The position numbers and the translations under genes were made by a program. 64,000 nucleotides of DNA from Alteromonas aestuariivivens (GTDB lineage: Bacteria; Pseudomonadota; Gammaproteobacteria; Enterobacterales; Alteromonadaceae), in assembly GCF_003367475.1 (NCBI RefSeq), contig NZ_QRHA01000007.1:62001-126000 (forward strand), written 5' to 3'. Under the pieces are notes generated by a model. That model saw only the letters and a list, made by a program, of their open reading frames with translations. It was not told where the DNA came from and made no database searches. Positions 7,720-17,519 of the stretch are shown here, piece after piece. Position 1 is the first letter of the stretch. Each line of letters begins with the position of its first letter.

Positions 7720-9819
7720 ATGCAGTTATCAGGCTACCTGCAACGAGTCGACAAAAACCAGTTGCAACAATTTACCAGCGGGCTGGGTGCCCCCATCGTG
7801 CTACTGGCGATCATGGGGATGGTTATTCTGCCCATGCCGCCCTTCCTCCTTGATGTCTTGTTCAGTTTCAATATTGCCCTTTCTCTTGTGATCATCCTGG
7901 TGGCGGTGTTAACCCAGCGACCGGTGGATTTTGGTATTTTCCCTTTGGTACTGCTAATCGCCACCGTACTTCGGCTTGCGCTCAATGTAGCGTCAACCCG
8001 GGTGGTGCTGCTGTACGGTCATGAGGGTGGGGATGCCGCAGGTAAGGTCATTGAAGCCTTTGGCGCAGTGGTGATTGGTGGTAATTACGCCGTCGGGGTA
8101 GTGGTGTTTGCCATCCTGCTGATTATTAACTTCAAGGTAGTGACTGCCGGTGCCGGCCGTATTTCCGAAGTGAGTGCCCGCTTTACTCTTGATGCCATGC
8201 CCGGAAAGCAGATGGCCATCGATGCCGACCTTAACGCCGGTTATATTGACCAGGACGAGGCCCGTCGTCGCCGGGAAGAGATCACCGCTGAAGCGGATTT
8301 TTACGGCTCGATGGACGGTGCGTCAAAATTTGTAAAGGGTGATGCCGTTGCCGGTTTATTCATCATGCTCATCAACATTGTCGGCGGTTTGTTCATCGGC
8401 ATGATCCAGCACGATTTGTCGTTTGGCAACGCCATGGAAGTCTACACCATCCTCACCATCGGTGACGGTTTGGTGGCGCAAATCCCCTCATTGCTGTTGT
8501 CGGTTGCCACCGCCATCATTGTAACGCGGGAAAATGAAACCCAGGAAATGGGTAAGGAAATCCGCTCCCAATTGGGTAACCGTCAGGCGTTGTACATTGC
8601 CGCAGCGGTGCTGTTTGTAATGGGCATTGTACCGGGCATGCCGCATCTGGCGTTTTTGAGCTTTGCCGCCATGGCAGCGGGTTACGGCTACTGGCAGGGC
8701 AAGCAGGCTGAGAAGGAAGCCGAGCAGGCCAAAGTACCGGCCACGGTGCAAAAAGACGATGGTGGCATGCCTGAAATGAAAGAGTTGGGCTGGGATGATG
8801 TGCATCAGGTCGACACCATCGGGTTGGAAGTGGGCTATCGCCTAATTCCGCTGGTTGACAAAGCCCAGGGCGGAGAGTTACTGACCCGCATCAAGGGCGT
8901 ACGTAAAAAGCTGTCACAGGAACTGGGCTTTCTGGTGCCGGCGGTGCACATCCGCGATAACCTGGACCTGGACCCTAATGTGTACACAATTTCCATGATG
9001 GGGGTCACCATTGGAGACGCCCAACTGAGCCATGATGAAGAACTGGCCATCAACCCCGGTCAGGTGTTTGGCAAGCTCGACGGCCGGCCTACCAAAGACC
9101 CTGCGTTCGGGCTCGATGCGGTGTGGATCAAGCCGGCCAAGCGTGAACACGCTCAAACACTGGGTTACACAGTGGTTGATGCTGCGACGGTGGTGGCCAC
9201 TCACTTAAGCCAGTTGCTTACGAATAATGCGTACCAGTTACTGGGCCACGAAGAGGTTCAGCAGTTGCTGGATATGCTGGCCAAAAACCACCCCAAACTG
9301 GTGGAAGGGCTGGTACCTGACATCCTGCCTCTGAGTACCGTGGTGAAGGTGCTGCAAACCCTGCTGTTTGAAGGGGTGCCTATTCGGGATATGCGCACCA
9401 TTGTTCAGACCCTTTCAGAGTATGGCCCCAAGAGTCAGGACCCTGACGTCCTGGTGTCGGCAGTGCGCATCGCACTCAAGCGCCTTATCGCGCAGGAAAT
9501 TTGCCAGGGCGGCAAAGAAATCCCCGTCATAACCTTGGCGCCAGAGTTGGAACAGATGTTGCACAAGTCCCTGCAGGCAGGGGGAGAAGACGGCGCAGGC
9601 ATCGAGCCTGGTCTGGCCGACCGGATCCAGCAGTCGCTGCAACAGGCCAGTCAGCAACAGGAGCTGGCGGGAGAGCCCGCAGTACTGTTAACGTCCGGTA
9701 TGCTGCGTCCGGTGCTTTCTCGCTTCCTGAAGTATTCAGTCGCTGGCTTACACGTACTGTCTTACCAGGAAATCCCCGACGACAAACAAATCAAAATAGT
9801 CAGCTCAGTGGGTCAATAA
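7720..9819 (+). CDS. flhA: Flagellar export gate protein FlhA
   Basis: FlhA is the nonameric export gate that uses proton motive force and binds export substrates and chaperones. The 699-residue product has about eight membrane helices in the first 320 residues. The FHIPEP-family loop is recognisable as RISEVSARFTLDAMPGKQMAID followed by a DQDEARRRREE segment. A long cytoplasmic domain ends around FLKYSVAGLHVLSYQEIPDD. Start ATG 7720 gives the standard length. It heads the second flagellar unit after the sigma-54-like site. Confidence 0.97.
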   Translation: MQLSGYLQRVDKNQLQQFTSGLGAPIVLLAIMGMVILPMPPFLLDVLFSFNIALSLVIILVAVLTQRPVDFGIFPLVLLIATVLRLALNVASTRVVLLYGHEGGDAAGKVIEAFGAVVIGGNYAVGVVVFAILLIINFKVVTAGAGRISEVSARFTLDAMPGKQMAIDADLNAGYIDQDEARRRREEITAEADFYGSMDGASKFVKGDAVAGLFIMLINIVGGLFIGMIQHDLSFGNAMEVYTILTIGDGLVAQIPSLLLSVATAIIVTRENETQEMGKEIRSQLGNRQALYIAAAVLFVMGIVPGMPHLAFLSFAAMAAGYGYWQGKQAEKEAEQAKVPATVQKDDGGMPEMKELGWDDVHQVDTIGLEVGYRLIPLVDKAQGGELLTRIKGVRKKLSQELGFLVPAVHIRDNLDLDPNVYTISMMGVTIGDAQLSHDEELAINPGQVFGKLDGRPTKDPAFGLDAVWIKPAKREHAQTLGYTVVDAATVVATHLSQLLTNNAYQLLGHEEVQQLLDMLAKNHPKLVEGLVPDILPLSTVVKVLQTLLFEGVPIRDMRTIVQTLSEYGPKSQDPDVLVSAVRIALKRLIAQEICQGGKEIPVITLAPELEQMLHKSLQAGGEDGAGIEPGLADRIQQSLQQASQQQELAGEPAVLLTSGMLRPVLSRFLKYSVAGLHVLSYQEIPDDKQIKIVSSVGQ

Positions 9820-9847
9820 TCTGACGCCAGGCAGTAGAGAGGTTGAG

Positions 9848-11242
9848 ATGAAAATAAGACGGTTTTTTGGCAAGGATATGCGGGAGGCGCTCAGCCTGGT
9901 TAAAGCGGAACTGGGTAGCGACGCGGTAATCATGTCAAATCGTAAGGTAGCTGACGGCATTGAACTGGTGGCGGCCTACGACAAAGAGCCGGAAGCAAAA
10001 CTTTCAATGAAATCTGCCGGCGCCGCAACTCCTGCTCCCAAAGCAGCGAAGCCGGTACCCAGCCTAAGTGAAATCATTGGTGATGATGGCCCCGACAGTC
10101 TGATGGCGCTGCTGGAAAAGCAGTCCGAAGCAGCCAGCCGGGTTAACGAGCCTTCGGCCAGCACTTCGATTCATCCTCAGGCCCAATCTCAGGCCCCACA
10201 GCCTGCGGCCGGTTACGCGGCAGCGCAAAACCATCAGTCTGACTCACTGTTTAATTTTGAAGACTCGGCTGAACCTTCTTTTGCTCAGCCGGCACCCGCG
10301 GTGAACCAGGCTCCTCAAACCGATTTGTCTGCTATCCAGGCAGAGCTTGCTTCATTGCGCAGTGTGCTGCAGCACCAGGTGGCGGATTTAATGGAAGCCA
10401 AGCATCAGCGCCAGAAGCCGATGCATCGCTACCTCACCACTTGTCTGACGGACATGGGTATCAGCGGAAAACTGGCAGAACAGCTTGTAAGTTACACGCC
10501 GGTTGACAGCAACGAACGTGAAGCCTGGGTTTACCTGTTGAACTTGCTGGCAAATCGCGTGAACGTAACGGGTAACGACATTCTTACGCAGAGTGGTGTT
10601 GTCGCGCTGGTAGGCCCTACCGGTACGGGCAAAACCACCACGGTGGCCAAACTGGCAGCCCGCTATGCACAGAAATACGGTGCCGAGCAGGTGGCCATGA
10701 TCACCATTGACACCTATCGTATTGCTGCTTTTGAACAGCTGGCAACCTACGGAAAAATCATCGGATGTACGGTACGCAAGGCACAGAGCAGTGAAGAACT
10801 GGCTGAACAGCTGTTCCAGTTGCGGCACAAACGCCTCATTCTGATCGACACCGCAGGCTTCAGTCAGCGCGACAGCAGACTCATTCAACAGCTTGCCCAG
10901 TTTAACAATGGGCAAATGCAACCAGTAAAACGATACCTTGTTATGCAATCTAATACGCAATATCCAGCCATGCAACGTATCATCGAAGCCTATCAATCCG
11001 TTAAGCTTGAAGGCTGTATCTTCACCAAACTCGACGAATGTTATAGTCTTGGCGAGGTGTTAAGTGCGGCAATTGAATACCAGTTGCCAGTCAGTTACGT
11101 TACCGACGGCCAGAAGGTTCCGGAAGATATCAAGGTTGCAGAGGCAAAATCTCTGGTATCTGCTGCGGCAAGGCTTTATAAAAAGTATGGTTTGACTCAT
11201 ACTAGTGGCAATCAAGTTGTAAACGCAGCACGTGCAGTATGA
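9848..11242 (+). CDS. flhF: Polar flagellar placement GTPase FlhF
   Basis: FlhF is an SRP-type GTPase that places the flagellum at the cell pole. The 464-residue protein starts MKIRRFFGKDMREALSLVKAELGSDAVI, the conserved basic domain. A Pro/Ala/Gln-rich linker runs from about residue 55 to 165. The NG domain follows with the P-loop GPTGTGKTT at residues 256-264, then DTYRIAAFEQL, DTAGFSQRD and TKLDE. The stop overlaps the flhG start by four bases. Confidence 0.96.
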   Translation: MKIRRFFGKDMREALSLVKAELGSDAVIMSNRKVADGIELVAAYDKEPEAKLSMKSAGAATPAPKAAKPVPSLSEIIGDDGPDSLMALLEKQSEAASRVNEPSASTSIHPQAQSQAPQPAAGYAAAQNHQSDSLFNFEDSAEPSFAQPAPAVNQAPQTDLSAIQAELASLRSVLQHQVADLMEAKHQRQKPMHRYLTTCLTDMGISGKLAEQLVSYTPVDSNEREAWVYLLNLLANRVNVTGNDILTQSGVVALVGPTGTGKTTTVAKLAARYAQKYGAEQVAMITIDTYRIAAFEQLATYGKIIGCTVRKAQSSEELAEQLFQLRHKRLILIDTAGFSQRDSRLIQQLAQFNNGQMQPVKRYLVMQSNTQYPAMQRIIEAYQSVKLEGCIFTKLDECYSLGEVLSAAIEYQLPVSYVTDGQKVPEDIKVAEAKSLVSAAARLYKKYGLTHTSGNQVVNAARAV

Positions 11243-12105
11243 TCGAAGATCAAGCGAGTAGCTTACGAAAGATGAATCAATCGCGGTTAATCAAGGTTAT
11301 TGCCGTTACCGGTGGTAAAGGTGGTGTAGGGAAAACCAACATCACGTTGAATACAGCCATTTCCATGGCCAAACAGGGCAAAAGGGTGATGGTGCTGGAT
11401 GCCGACCTTGGTTTGGCAAACGTTGATGTCATGCTGGGTCTGCGGGTAGAAAAAAACCTGTCTCATGTACTCTCCGGGGAATGTACTCTGGATGATGTGC
11501 TGGTCACAGGGCCCCACGGCATCAAAATTGCCCCTGCCACTTCCGGCACCCAGGCCATGACAGAACTGACTCCCATTCAGCATGCCGGCCTAATTCGGGC
11601 ATTTGGCGAATTGCGTACACCAATAGATGTCCTGTTGGTTGATACTGCGGCGGGCATTTCGGATATGGTTCTGAGTTTCTCCAAGGCATCCCAGGATATT
11701 ATGGTGGTGGTGTGTGATGAACCCACCTCTCTGACTGACGCTTATGCCCTGATCAAACTGCTGAACCGGGAACACGGTGTGTTTAAGTTCAAGATCATCG
11801 CTAACATGGTGCGCGATGTTCGTGAAGGTCAGGAGTTGTTCAGCAAGTTGTCCAAAGTCACCAGCCGTTTTCTTGACGTTGCGCTGGAACTGGTGGCTAC
11901 TGTTCCCTTTGATGAGAACATTCGCCGTGCCGTGCGCCGGCAAACGGCCATCGTTGATGCCTTTCCGAATTCACCTGCAGCTAAAGCCATTTCGCAATTG
12001 GCTGCCAAAGCCGTTACCTGGCCGATTCCGAGTCAGCCTGGCGGACACCTCGAGTTTTTTCTTGAGCAACTGGTCAGCAACAAATCAACGGGTAGTCAAA
12101 GTTGA
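11239..12105 (+). CDS. flhG: Flagellar number regulator FlhG (FleN/YlxH)
   Basis: FlhG is a MinD-type ATPase that limits flagellar number and stimulates FlhF. The 288-residue protein carries the N-terminal activator helix EDQASSLRKM (DQAxxLR motif), the deviant Walker A GGKGGVGKTN at about residues 26-35, and DADLGLANVDVML. Its ATG overlaps the flhF stop and its TGA overlaps the TTG start of fliA, so the three are probably translated in a chain. Confidence 0.95.
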   Translation: MIEDQASSLRKMNQSRLIKVIAVTGGKGGVGKTNITLNTAISMAKQGKRVMVLDADLGLANVDVMLGLRVEKNLSHVLSGECTLDDVLVTGPHGIKIAPATSGTQAMTELTPIQHAGLIRAFGELRTPIDVLLVDTAAGISDMVLSFSKASQDIMVVVCDEPTSLTDAYALIKLLNREHGVFKFKIIANMVRDVREGQELFSKLSKVTSRFLDVALELVATVPFDENIRRAVRRQTAIVDAFPNSPAAKAISQLAAKAVTWPIPSQPGGHLEFFLEQLVSNKSTGSQS

Positions 12106-12827
12106 ACAGCAAAGCCGCAGCTTATCAACAGCATACGGACAAATCCCAGCTCGTAGAGCGGCATGCACCGCTGGTTAAGCGTATTGCCCATCACTTGATG
12201 GCGCGTTTGCCTGCCAGTGTACTGGTGGATGACCTGATTCAGGCCGGTATGATTGGTTTGCTGGAGGCGGCACGAAACTTTGACGGTTCCAAAGGAGCCA
12301 GCTTTGAAACCTTTGCCGGTATTCGAATTCGTGGCGCCATGCTGGATGAAATTCGTAAAGGCGACTGGACTCCCCGCTCTGTGCACAAAAACAGCCGGGC
12401 GATTTCAGAGGCCATTGCCCAGGTTGAAAGAGAAACCGGCCGGGATGCCCGGGACGCGGACATTGCCGCCCAGCTGAACGTGACTCTGGATCAGTATCAC
12501 CAGATGCTCAATGAGGTAAACGCTGGCAAGCTGGTGGGAATAGAAGATTTGGGTGTTTCCGAGGACGTTATCACTACCGAACATAACCGGGGCAGTGACA
12601 CACCGTTGGAAGACTTGATGCAAGGTGCTTTTCAAAAAGCCCTTGCTCATGCTATTACTACGCTACCTGAACGGGAAGCGATAGTGCTTTCCCTGTACTA
12701 CGACGAAGAGCTGAACCTGCGTGAGATTGGTGAAGTGCTTGATGTCAGTGAGTCCAGGGTCAGCCAGATACACAGCCAGGCGATGTTAAAGCTCAAAGCT
12801 CGCATGCAGTCCTGGCGGGCTGAATAA
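12102..12827 (+). CDS. fliA: Flagellar RNA polymerase sigma factor FliA (sigma-28)
   Basis: FliA directs transcription of late flagellar and chemotaxis genes. The 241-residue product shows region 2 (HAPLVKRIAHHLMARLPASVLVDDLIQAGMIGLLEA), region 3 and region 4 with LREIGEVLDVSESRVSQIHSQAMLKLKARM. The start is TTG 12102, overlapping the flhG stop; it yields the usual N-terminus (AAAYQQHTDKSQLVERHAPL), and no better ATG exists. The anti-sigma gene flgM is not in the window. Confidence 0.94.
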   Translation: MNSKAAAYQQHTDKSQLVERHAPLVKRIAHHLMARLPASVLVDDLIQAGMIGLLEAARNFDGSKGASFETFAGIRIRGAMLDEIRKGDWTPRSVHKNSRAISEAIAQVERETGRDARDADIAAQLNVTLDQYHQMLNEVNAGKLVGIEDLGVSEDVITTEHNRGSDTPLEDLMQGAFQKALAHAITTLPEREAIVLSLYYDEELNLREIGEVLDVSESRVSQIHSQAMLKLKARMQSWRAE

Positions 12828-12847
12828 TAAAATAATAATAGCGATAA
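12821..12847 (+). promoter_or_regulatory. Weak sigma-28-like promoter before cheY
   Basis: TGAA, fifteen bases, then AGCGATAA resembles the FliA consensus TAAA-N15-GCCGATAA, with three mismatches in total. It begins at the fliA stop codon and ends 38 bases before cheY. The position is right for a chemotaxis promoter, but the local sequence is AT-rich and a chance match is possible. Confidence 0.28.
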
Positions 12848-12884
12848 ATTACTTATAACGAGCAATTCCTCACTGGAGGCTATT

Positions 12885-13268
12885 TTGAACAAGAGTATGA
12901 AAATTCTCGTGGTAGACGACTTTTCGACCATGAGACGAATCATAAAGAACTTGCTTAAAGATTTGGGGTTTTCCAATATTCAGGAAGCGGACGACGGCAA
13001 TACGGCGCTGCCAATGTTGCAGCAGGGCGACTTCGATTTTGTGGTAACCGACTGGAACATGCCGGGTATGCAGGGGATTGACCTGCTGCGGGCCATCCGT
13101 TCAGACGCCAAACTGAAACATCTGCCAGTGTTGATGGTTACTGCAGAAGCCAAAAAGGAACAGATTGTGGCTGCGGCACAGGCGGGCGTTAACGGGTACG
13201 TTGTGAAACCCTTTACCGCCGCCACATTGAAGGAAAAACTGGAAAAAATCTTCGAACGTTTAGGTTAA
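12885..13268 (+). CDS. cheY: Chemotaxis response regulator CheY
   Basis: CheY is a single receiver-domain protein phosphorylated by CheA that binds FliM. The 127-residue product shows the acidic pair in [10 protein letters not shown], the phospho-accepting Asp in VTDWNMPGM, the switch Thr in VTAEAKKE and the Lys in VVKPF. Translation probably begins at TTG 12885, because GGAGG lies six bases before it. ATG 12897 (MKILVVDD) is farther from that site but gives the same domain. Confidence 0.95.
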   Translation: MNKSMKILVVDDFSTMRRIIKNLLKDLGFSNIQEADDGNTALPMLQQGDFDFVVTDWNMPGMQGIDLLRAIRSDAKLKHLPVLMVTAEAKKEQIVAAAQAGVNGYVVKPFTAATLKEKLEKIFERLG

Positions 13269-13300
13269 TCCGGACGCTCTGTATTACCAAGGATTACCGG

Positions 13301-14050
13301 ATGTCGATTAAAGCTAACGTCCCTATTTCGCTTGAGGAAGCAAAGCAGTTGGTGACGTACCTGGAGCAGGGAGACAGCGCCTCGGCCAATGCTCTGCTCG
13401 AAGCCGCTTCTATGAAAGAGTCCATCGAGTTGTTTGCCGAAGTTGGCAAGCTAACCCGCCAGTTGCACGATGCGCTAAACAGTTTTCAGCTTGACGAGCG
13501 CATCGTCGATCTTGCCAATGATGACATTCCAGACGCACAAAGCCGTCTGACGTATGTGATTGAAGAAACCGAAAAGGCTGCCAATACCACCATGGATGCG
13601 GTGGAAGCAAGCATGCCCATTGCGGAAGGCCTGACTGAGCAAATTGACACCATCATGCCGGAATGGAAAAAGCTGATGACCCGTCAGATTGAGTTGGGCG
13701 AATTCAAGGTATTGTGCAATGAGCTCGACACTTTCCTAAGTGATGCCTCGCAAAAATCCAACAAACTCACCAGCTTGCTGACGGAAGTTCTGATGGCGCA
13801 GGGGTATCAGGATTTGACTGGGCAGGTTATTCGCCGTGTTATCGACCTGGTGAAAGAAGTTGAAGACAGCCTGGTAAACATGCTGACCATGTTTGGTGAG
13901 CCCGGAGAAATTGCAAATACACCTAAACAATCCCGCAAACAGACCGATAAGGTTGAAGCGGAGGGTCCCATCATTGACGCTGATCAGCGTGATGACGTGG
14001 TTAAGGGCCAAGATGATGTGGATGACCTCTTGTCTAGCTTAGGTTTTTAG
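13301..14050 (+). CDS. cheZ: CheY-P phosphatase CheZ
   Basis: CheZ dephosphorylates CheY-P. The 249-residue helical protein has the long hairpin region and the catalytic-Gln segment QGYQDLTGQVIRRVIDLVKEVE. The C-terminal peptide DDVDDLLSSLGF is the CheY-tethering helix. It lies between cheY and cheA, with 12 bases before cheA. Confidence 0.95.
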   Translation: MSIKANVPISLEEAKQLVTYLEQGDSASANALLEAASMKESIELFAEVGKLTRQLHDALNSFQLDERIVDLANDDIPDAQSRLTYVIEETEKAANTTMDAVEASMPIAEGLTEQIDTIMPEWKKLMTRQIELGEFKVLCNELDTFLSDASQKSNKLTSLLTEVLMAQGYQDLTGQVIRRVIDLVKEVEDSLVNMLTMFGEPGEIANTPKQSRKQTDKVEAEGPIIDADQRDDVVKGQDDVDDLLSSLGF

Positions 14051-14062
14051 GAGAGCGGACGC

Positions 14063-16306
14063 ATGTCGTTTGATGTCGACGAGGATATATTGCAGGACTT
14101 TCTGGTTGAAGCCGGAGAGATCTTGGAACAACTACAAGAACAGTTAGTGGACCTGGAAAACCATCCAGAGGACGCCGATCTCCTTAACGCGATTTTCCGT
14201 GGCTATCATACCGTAAAAGGCGGTGCCGGATTTTTGTCGCTCACCGAACTGGTGGAAATTTGCCACGGTGCGGAAAACGTCTTTGACGTAATGAGAAACG
14301 GTCAGCGTACCCTCACGCCTGAACTGATGGACGTGATCCTACAGGCCACCGATGTGGTTGTGGATATGTTCGCTAAGGTTAAAGCCCGGGACCCATTGGA
14401 ACCTGCCGATCCCGCCCTTGTGGAGCTGTTGCATAAACTCAGTAAGCCTGAATCTGCCGACGAAGCAGGTTTCAAAGCCGATACCGAATCGGCCCCCTCA
14501 GTTGACTCATTCGCTGATCAGCAGGAATTCACTATCGAAGAGACCAGCTCGGTTGCTGATGAAAAATCTGTTGTTGGTGATGCCAGTATTGATGAGATCA
14601 CCGAAGCCGAATTTGAAGCCTTGCTGGATGAACTTCACGGCTCTGGTGCTCCGGGGCGCCCGGTGACAGACACTAAGGTGACAGAACCGGTTGAAGATGT
14701 CAGTGATGACATCACTGACGACGAATTTGAAGCCTTGCTGGATGAATTACACGGTAAGGGCAAGTTTGGCAGCGATGACAGCGCGGCACCTCAAAAGGCA
14801 GAGCCAGTTGCTCCGGATGCTTTGGCTATCGGCAATGATGAAGAAATCACTGATGATGAATTTGAGGCGCTACTGGATCAGCTTCACGGGCAGGGGCAAG
14901 GGCCCTCTACCGGTAAAACTGAAGAACAGAGTGTTGAGTCACCGACGTCTCAGCCGCAGGCCAGTAAACCGCGTATTAAAGTTGACCAGCAGGCTACGCA
15001 GGCCGTAGAGCAGGCGAAAAAGGCACAGACACAGGCGCAGCCACAATCGGCTTCACCCAAACCTGAAGCGGTGCCGGCTTCGGTTGTAACGCCCAAAAAA
15101 GATGACAAGAAAGCGTCACAGAACGCGCCCCAGGCGGAGACCACCGTTCGGGTTGACACCAAACGTTTAGACCAAATTATGAATATGGTCGGTGAACTGG
15201 TTTTGGTGCGCAACCGTTTACTGAGCCTTGGCATCAATGTCAATGATGAAAGTATGTCCAAGGCAATTGCCAATCTGGATGTGGTGACCGGGGATTTGCA
15301 GGGTGCGGTAATGAAAACCCGCATGCAGCCCATCAAGAAAGTTTTTGGCCGATTCCCACGGGTTGTGCGTGATCTGGCCCGCAGTCTGAAGAAAGAAATT
15401 ACCCTCGAGCTTGAAGGTGAAGAAACCGATCTGGACAAGAACCTGGTTGAGGCGCTGGCCGATCCATTGGTGCATCTGGTGCGAAACTCGGTGGATCACG
15501 GCATTGAAATGCCGGACGAGCGTCTGGCAGCAGGCAAACCCAAAATGGGAACCGTCAAGCTATCAGCCTCCCAGGAAGGTGACCATATTCTGTTGGTTAT
15601 CGAGGATGACGGCAAGGGCATGGATCCTGAAAAGCTCAAGTCTATCGCCATTAGCCGTGGTGTGCTTGACGCTGATGCAGCAGCCCGAATGTCAGATGTG
15701 GAAGCCTTTAATCTTATTTTTGCCCCGGGCTTTTCGACCAAAACGGAAATCAGTGACATTTCCGGTCGCGGCGTGGGCATGGACGTTGTAAAAACCAAAA
15801 TTGCCCAACTCAATGGTACGGTGAATATTGATTCTCAACTGGGTAAAGGGACCCGGCTTGAGATTAAGGTACCGTTAACACTGGCGATATTACCCACTCT
15901 GATGATCGTTGTCGGCAAGCAGACATTTGCGTTGCCGCTTGGGGCCGTGAACGAAATCATCAACATGGACATCAGGAAAACCAATACGGTAGATGGCCAG
16001 TTGACAATGATAGTACGCAAAAAGGCCATACCGCTGTTTTTCCTTGGTGAGTGGCTGATACGCGGTCCGAAAAACATAGAACGGGACAAAGGCCATGTGG
16101 TTGTGGTCCAGATTGGGACCCAGCAGGTCGGCTTTGTGGTGGATGCGCTGATAGGCCAGGAAGAAGTGGTAATCAAGCCGCTGGACGCCCTGTTACAGGG
16201 AACACCGGGTATGGCCGGGGCAACTATCACCTCAGATGGTGGTATTGCCTTGATCCTGGATATTCCGGGCTTGCTGAAACGATACGCGCGTAAAACATTA
16301 AAATAG
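14063..16306 (+). CDS. cheA: Chemotaxis histidine kinase CheA
   Basis: CheA is the receptor-coupled kinase for CheY and CheB. The 747-residue protein has an HPt domain with the phospho-His at residue 49 (YHTVKGGAGF). A long acidic linker covers about residues 130-355. Dimerisation, ATPase (HLVRNSVDHGIE, GRGVGMDVV) and C-terminal CheW-like domains follow. The linker carries three near-identical units, D/EIT(E/D)xEFEALLD(E/Q)LHG, at about residues 177-193, 216-231 and 261-276. No clear CheY-binding P2 domain is visible there. In Vibrio this linker region binds ParP, and parP lies three genes downstream. Confidence 0.96.
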   Translation: MSFDVDEDILQDFLVEAGEILEQLQEQLVDLENHPEDADLLNAIFRGYHTVKGGAGFLSLTELVEICHGAENVFDVMRNGQRTLTPELMDVILQATDVVVDMFAKVKARDPLEPADPALVELLHKLSKPESADEAGFKADTESAPSVDSFADQQEFTIEETSSVADEKSVVGDASIDEITEAEFEALLDELHGSGAPGRPVTDTKVTEPVEDVSDDITDDEFEALLDELHGKGKFGSDDSAAPQKAEPVAPDALAIGNDEEITDDEFEALLDQLHGQGQGPSTGKTEEQSVESPTSQPQASKPRIKVDQQATQAVEQAKKAQTQAQPQSASPKPEAVPASVVTPKKDDKKASQNAPQAETTVRVDTKRLDQIMNMVGELVLVRNRLLSLGINVNDESMSKAIANLDVVTGDLQGAVMKTRMQPIKKVFGRFPRVVRDLARSLKKEITLELEGEETDLDKNLVEALADPLVHLVRNSVDHGIEMPDERLAAGKPKMGTVKLSASQEGDHILLVIEDDGKGMDPEKLKSIAISRGVLDADAAARMSDVEAFNLIFAPGFSTKTEISDISGRGVGMDVVKTKIAQLNGTVNIDSQLGKGTRLEIKVPLTLAILPTLMIVVGKQTFALPLGAVNEIINMDIRKTNTVDGQLTMIVRKKAIPLFFLGEWLIRGPKNIERDKGHVVVVQIGTQQVGFVVDALIGQEEVVIKPLDALLQGTPGMAGATITSDGGIALILDIPGLLKRYARKTLK

Positions 16307-16333
16307 GCTAAATGCGTAAGGAAAAATAACTTC

Positions 16334-17467
16334 ATGGTGTTTAAAGTCCTGGTTGTGGATGATTCCACCTTTTATCGTCGGCGGGTTCGGGAAATTCTCG
16401 ACGAAGATCGGGAACTGGAAGTGGTTGGCGAAGCCCGTAACGGCCAGGATGCACTGGATAAAATCAACGAACTGGCGCCGGATGTGGTAACCATGGACGT
16501 AGAAATGCCGGTTATGGATGGCATCGCTGCGGTTAGGGCTATTATGCAAAAGCGCCCGTTGCCGATTCTGATGTTCTCTTCGCTGACCCATCACGGTGCC
16601 CAGGCAACCCTGGATGCGCTGGAAGCTGGCGCGCTGGATTTTCTGCCTAAAAATTTTGAAGATATCGCCAAGGATCGCAGGGAAGCGGTTAGCCTGCTGC
16701 GAACCAAGGTGCGTTTGATCGCCAGACGGGGTGTGGGTATTCGTCGTCCTGTCATGTCAACGCTGCGCCAGAATGTGAGCATGCCTGATAATGCTCCCAA
16801 AGGCCGTTTTTTCCGCTCTTCCGGTGTTCTGACCGGCCGCACAGATGCGCAGACACAACCGACAGTTTCCACCGTCAAACGTTCTGGCAAAGATTATCAG
16901 TGTCTGGCGATTGGTGCTTCCACCGGCGGCCCCGTAGCGCTGCAAAAGGTGCTTACCCAGTTACCGGCGTCTTTCCCTTACCCGATTTTACTGGTTCAGC
17001 ATATGCCCGGTACCTTTACCCAGGCGTTTGCCCAAAGGCTGAATACCCATTGCAAAATTGAGGTGAAAGAGGCAGAGCACGGTGATGTACTCAAGCCGGG
17101 TCACGCCTATCTTGCGCCCGGGGGCAAGCAGATGTTGGTGGACGGTGACAGTAAGTTGAGCAAAATCGTCATAAGCGAAGCCGCCATCAGTGACAAAATC
17201 AGTTATAAGCCAAGCGTTGATGTGACATTCGGCAGCCTGAGCAAGATTTTTCAGGGCGACGTGCTGGGAGTCATACTGACAGGAATGGGGGCAGACGGCC
17301 GGGAAGGGTCTCGGTTGCTGAAATCCAAAGGAGCAAAAATCTGGGCCCAGGATCAGGACTCTTGTGTTGTTTATGGTATGCCCCAGGCAGTGGCCAGTGA
17401 AAACATATCCGAAAAGAGTATTCCTATCGATAATATGGCTGAATGCATACTGACAGAAATGGGCTGA
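16334..17467 (+). CDS. cheB: Chemoreceptor methylesterase/deamidase CheB
   Basis: CheB removes methyl groups from chemoreceptors and is activated by CheA. The 377-residue protein has an N-terminal receiver domain ([11 protein letters not shown], with the acceptor Asp in [12 protein letters not shown]). After a linker at about residues 125-185 comes the methylesterase domain with the catalytic Ser in GASTGGP, His in [18 protein letters not shown] and Asp in [11 protein letters not shown]. The partner cheR is not in the window. Confidence 0.96.
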   Translation: MVFKVLVVDDSTFYRRRVREILDEDRELEVVGEARNGQDALDKINELAPDVVTMDVEMPVMDGIAAVRAIMQKRPLPILMFSSLTHHGAQATLDALEAGALDFLPKNFEDIAKDRREAVSLLRTKVRLIARRGVGIRRPVMSTLRQNVSMPDNAPKGRFFRSSGVLTGRTDAQTQPTVSTVKRSGKDYQCLAIGASTGGPVALQKVLTQLPASFPYPILLVQHMPGTFTQAFAQRLNTHCKIEVKEAEHGDVLKPGHAYLAPGGKQMLVDGDSKLSKIVISEAAISDKISYKPSVDVTFGSLSKIFQGDVLGVILTGMGADGREGSRLLKSKGAKIWAQDQDSCVVYGMPQAVASENISEKSIPIDNMAECILTEMG

Positions 17468-17519
17468 GGCGGATGCACCGATACTGTATGCGCAGCGATG
17501 ATAGAGAGGGCTTCAGACG

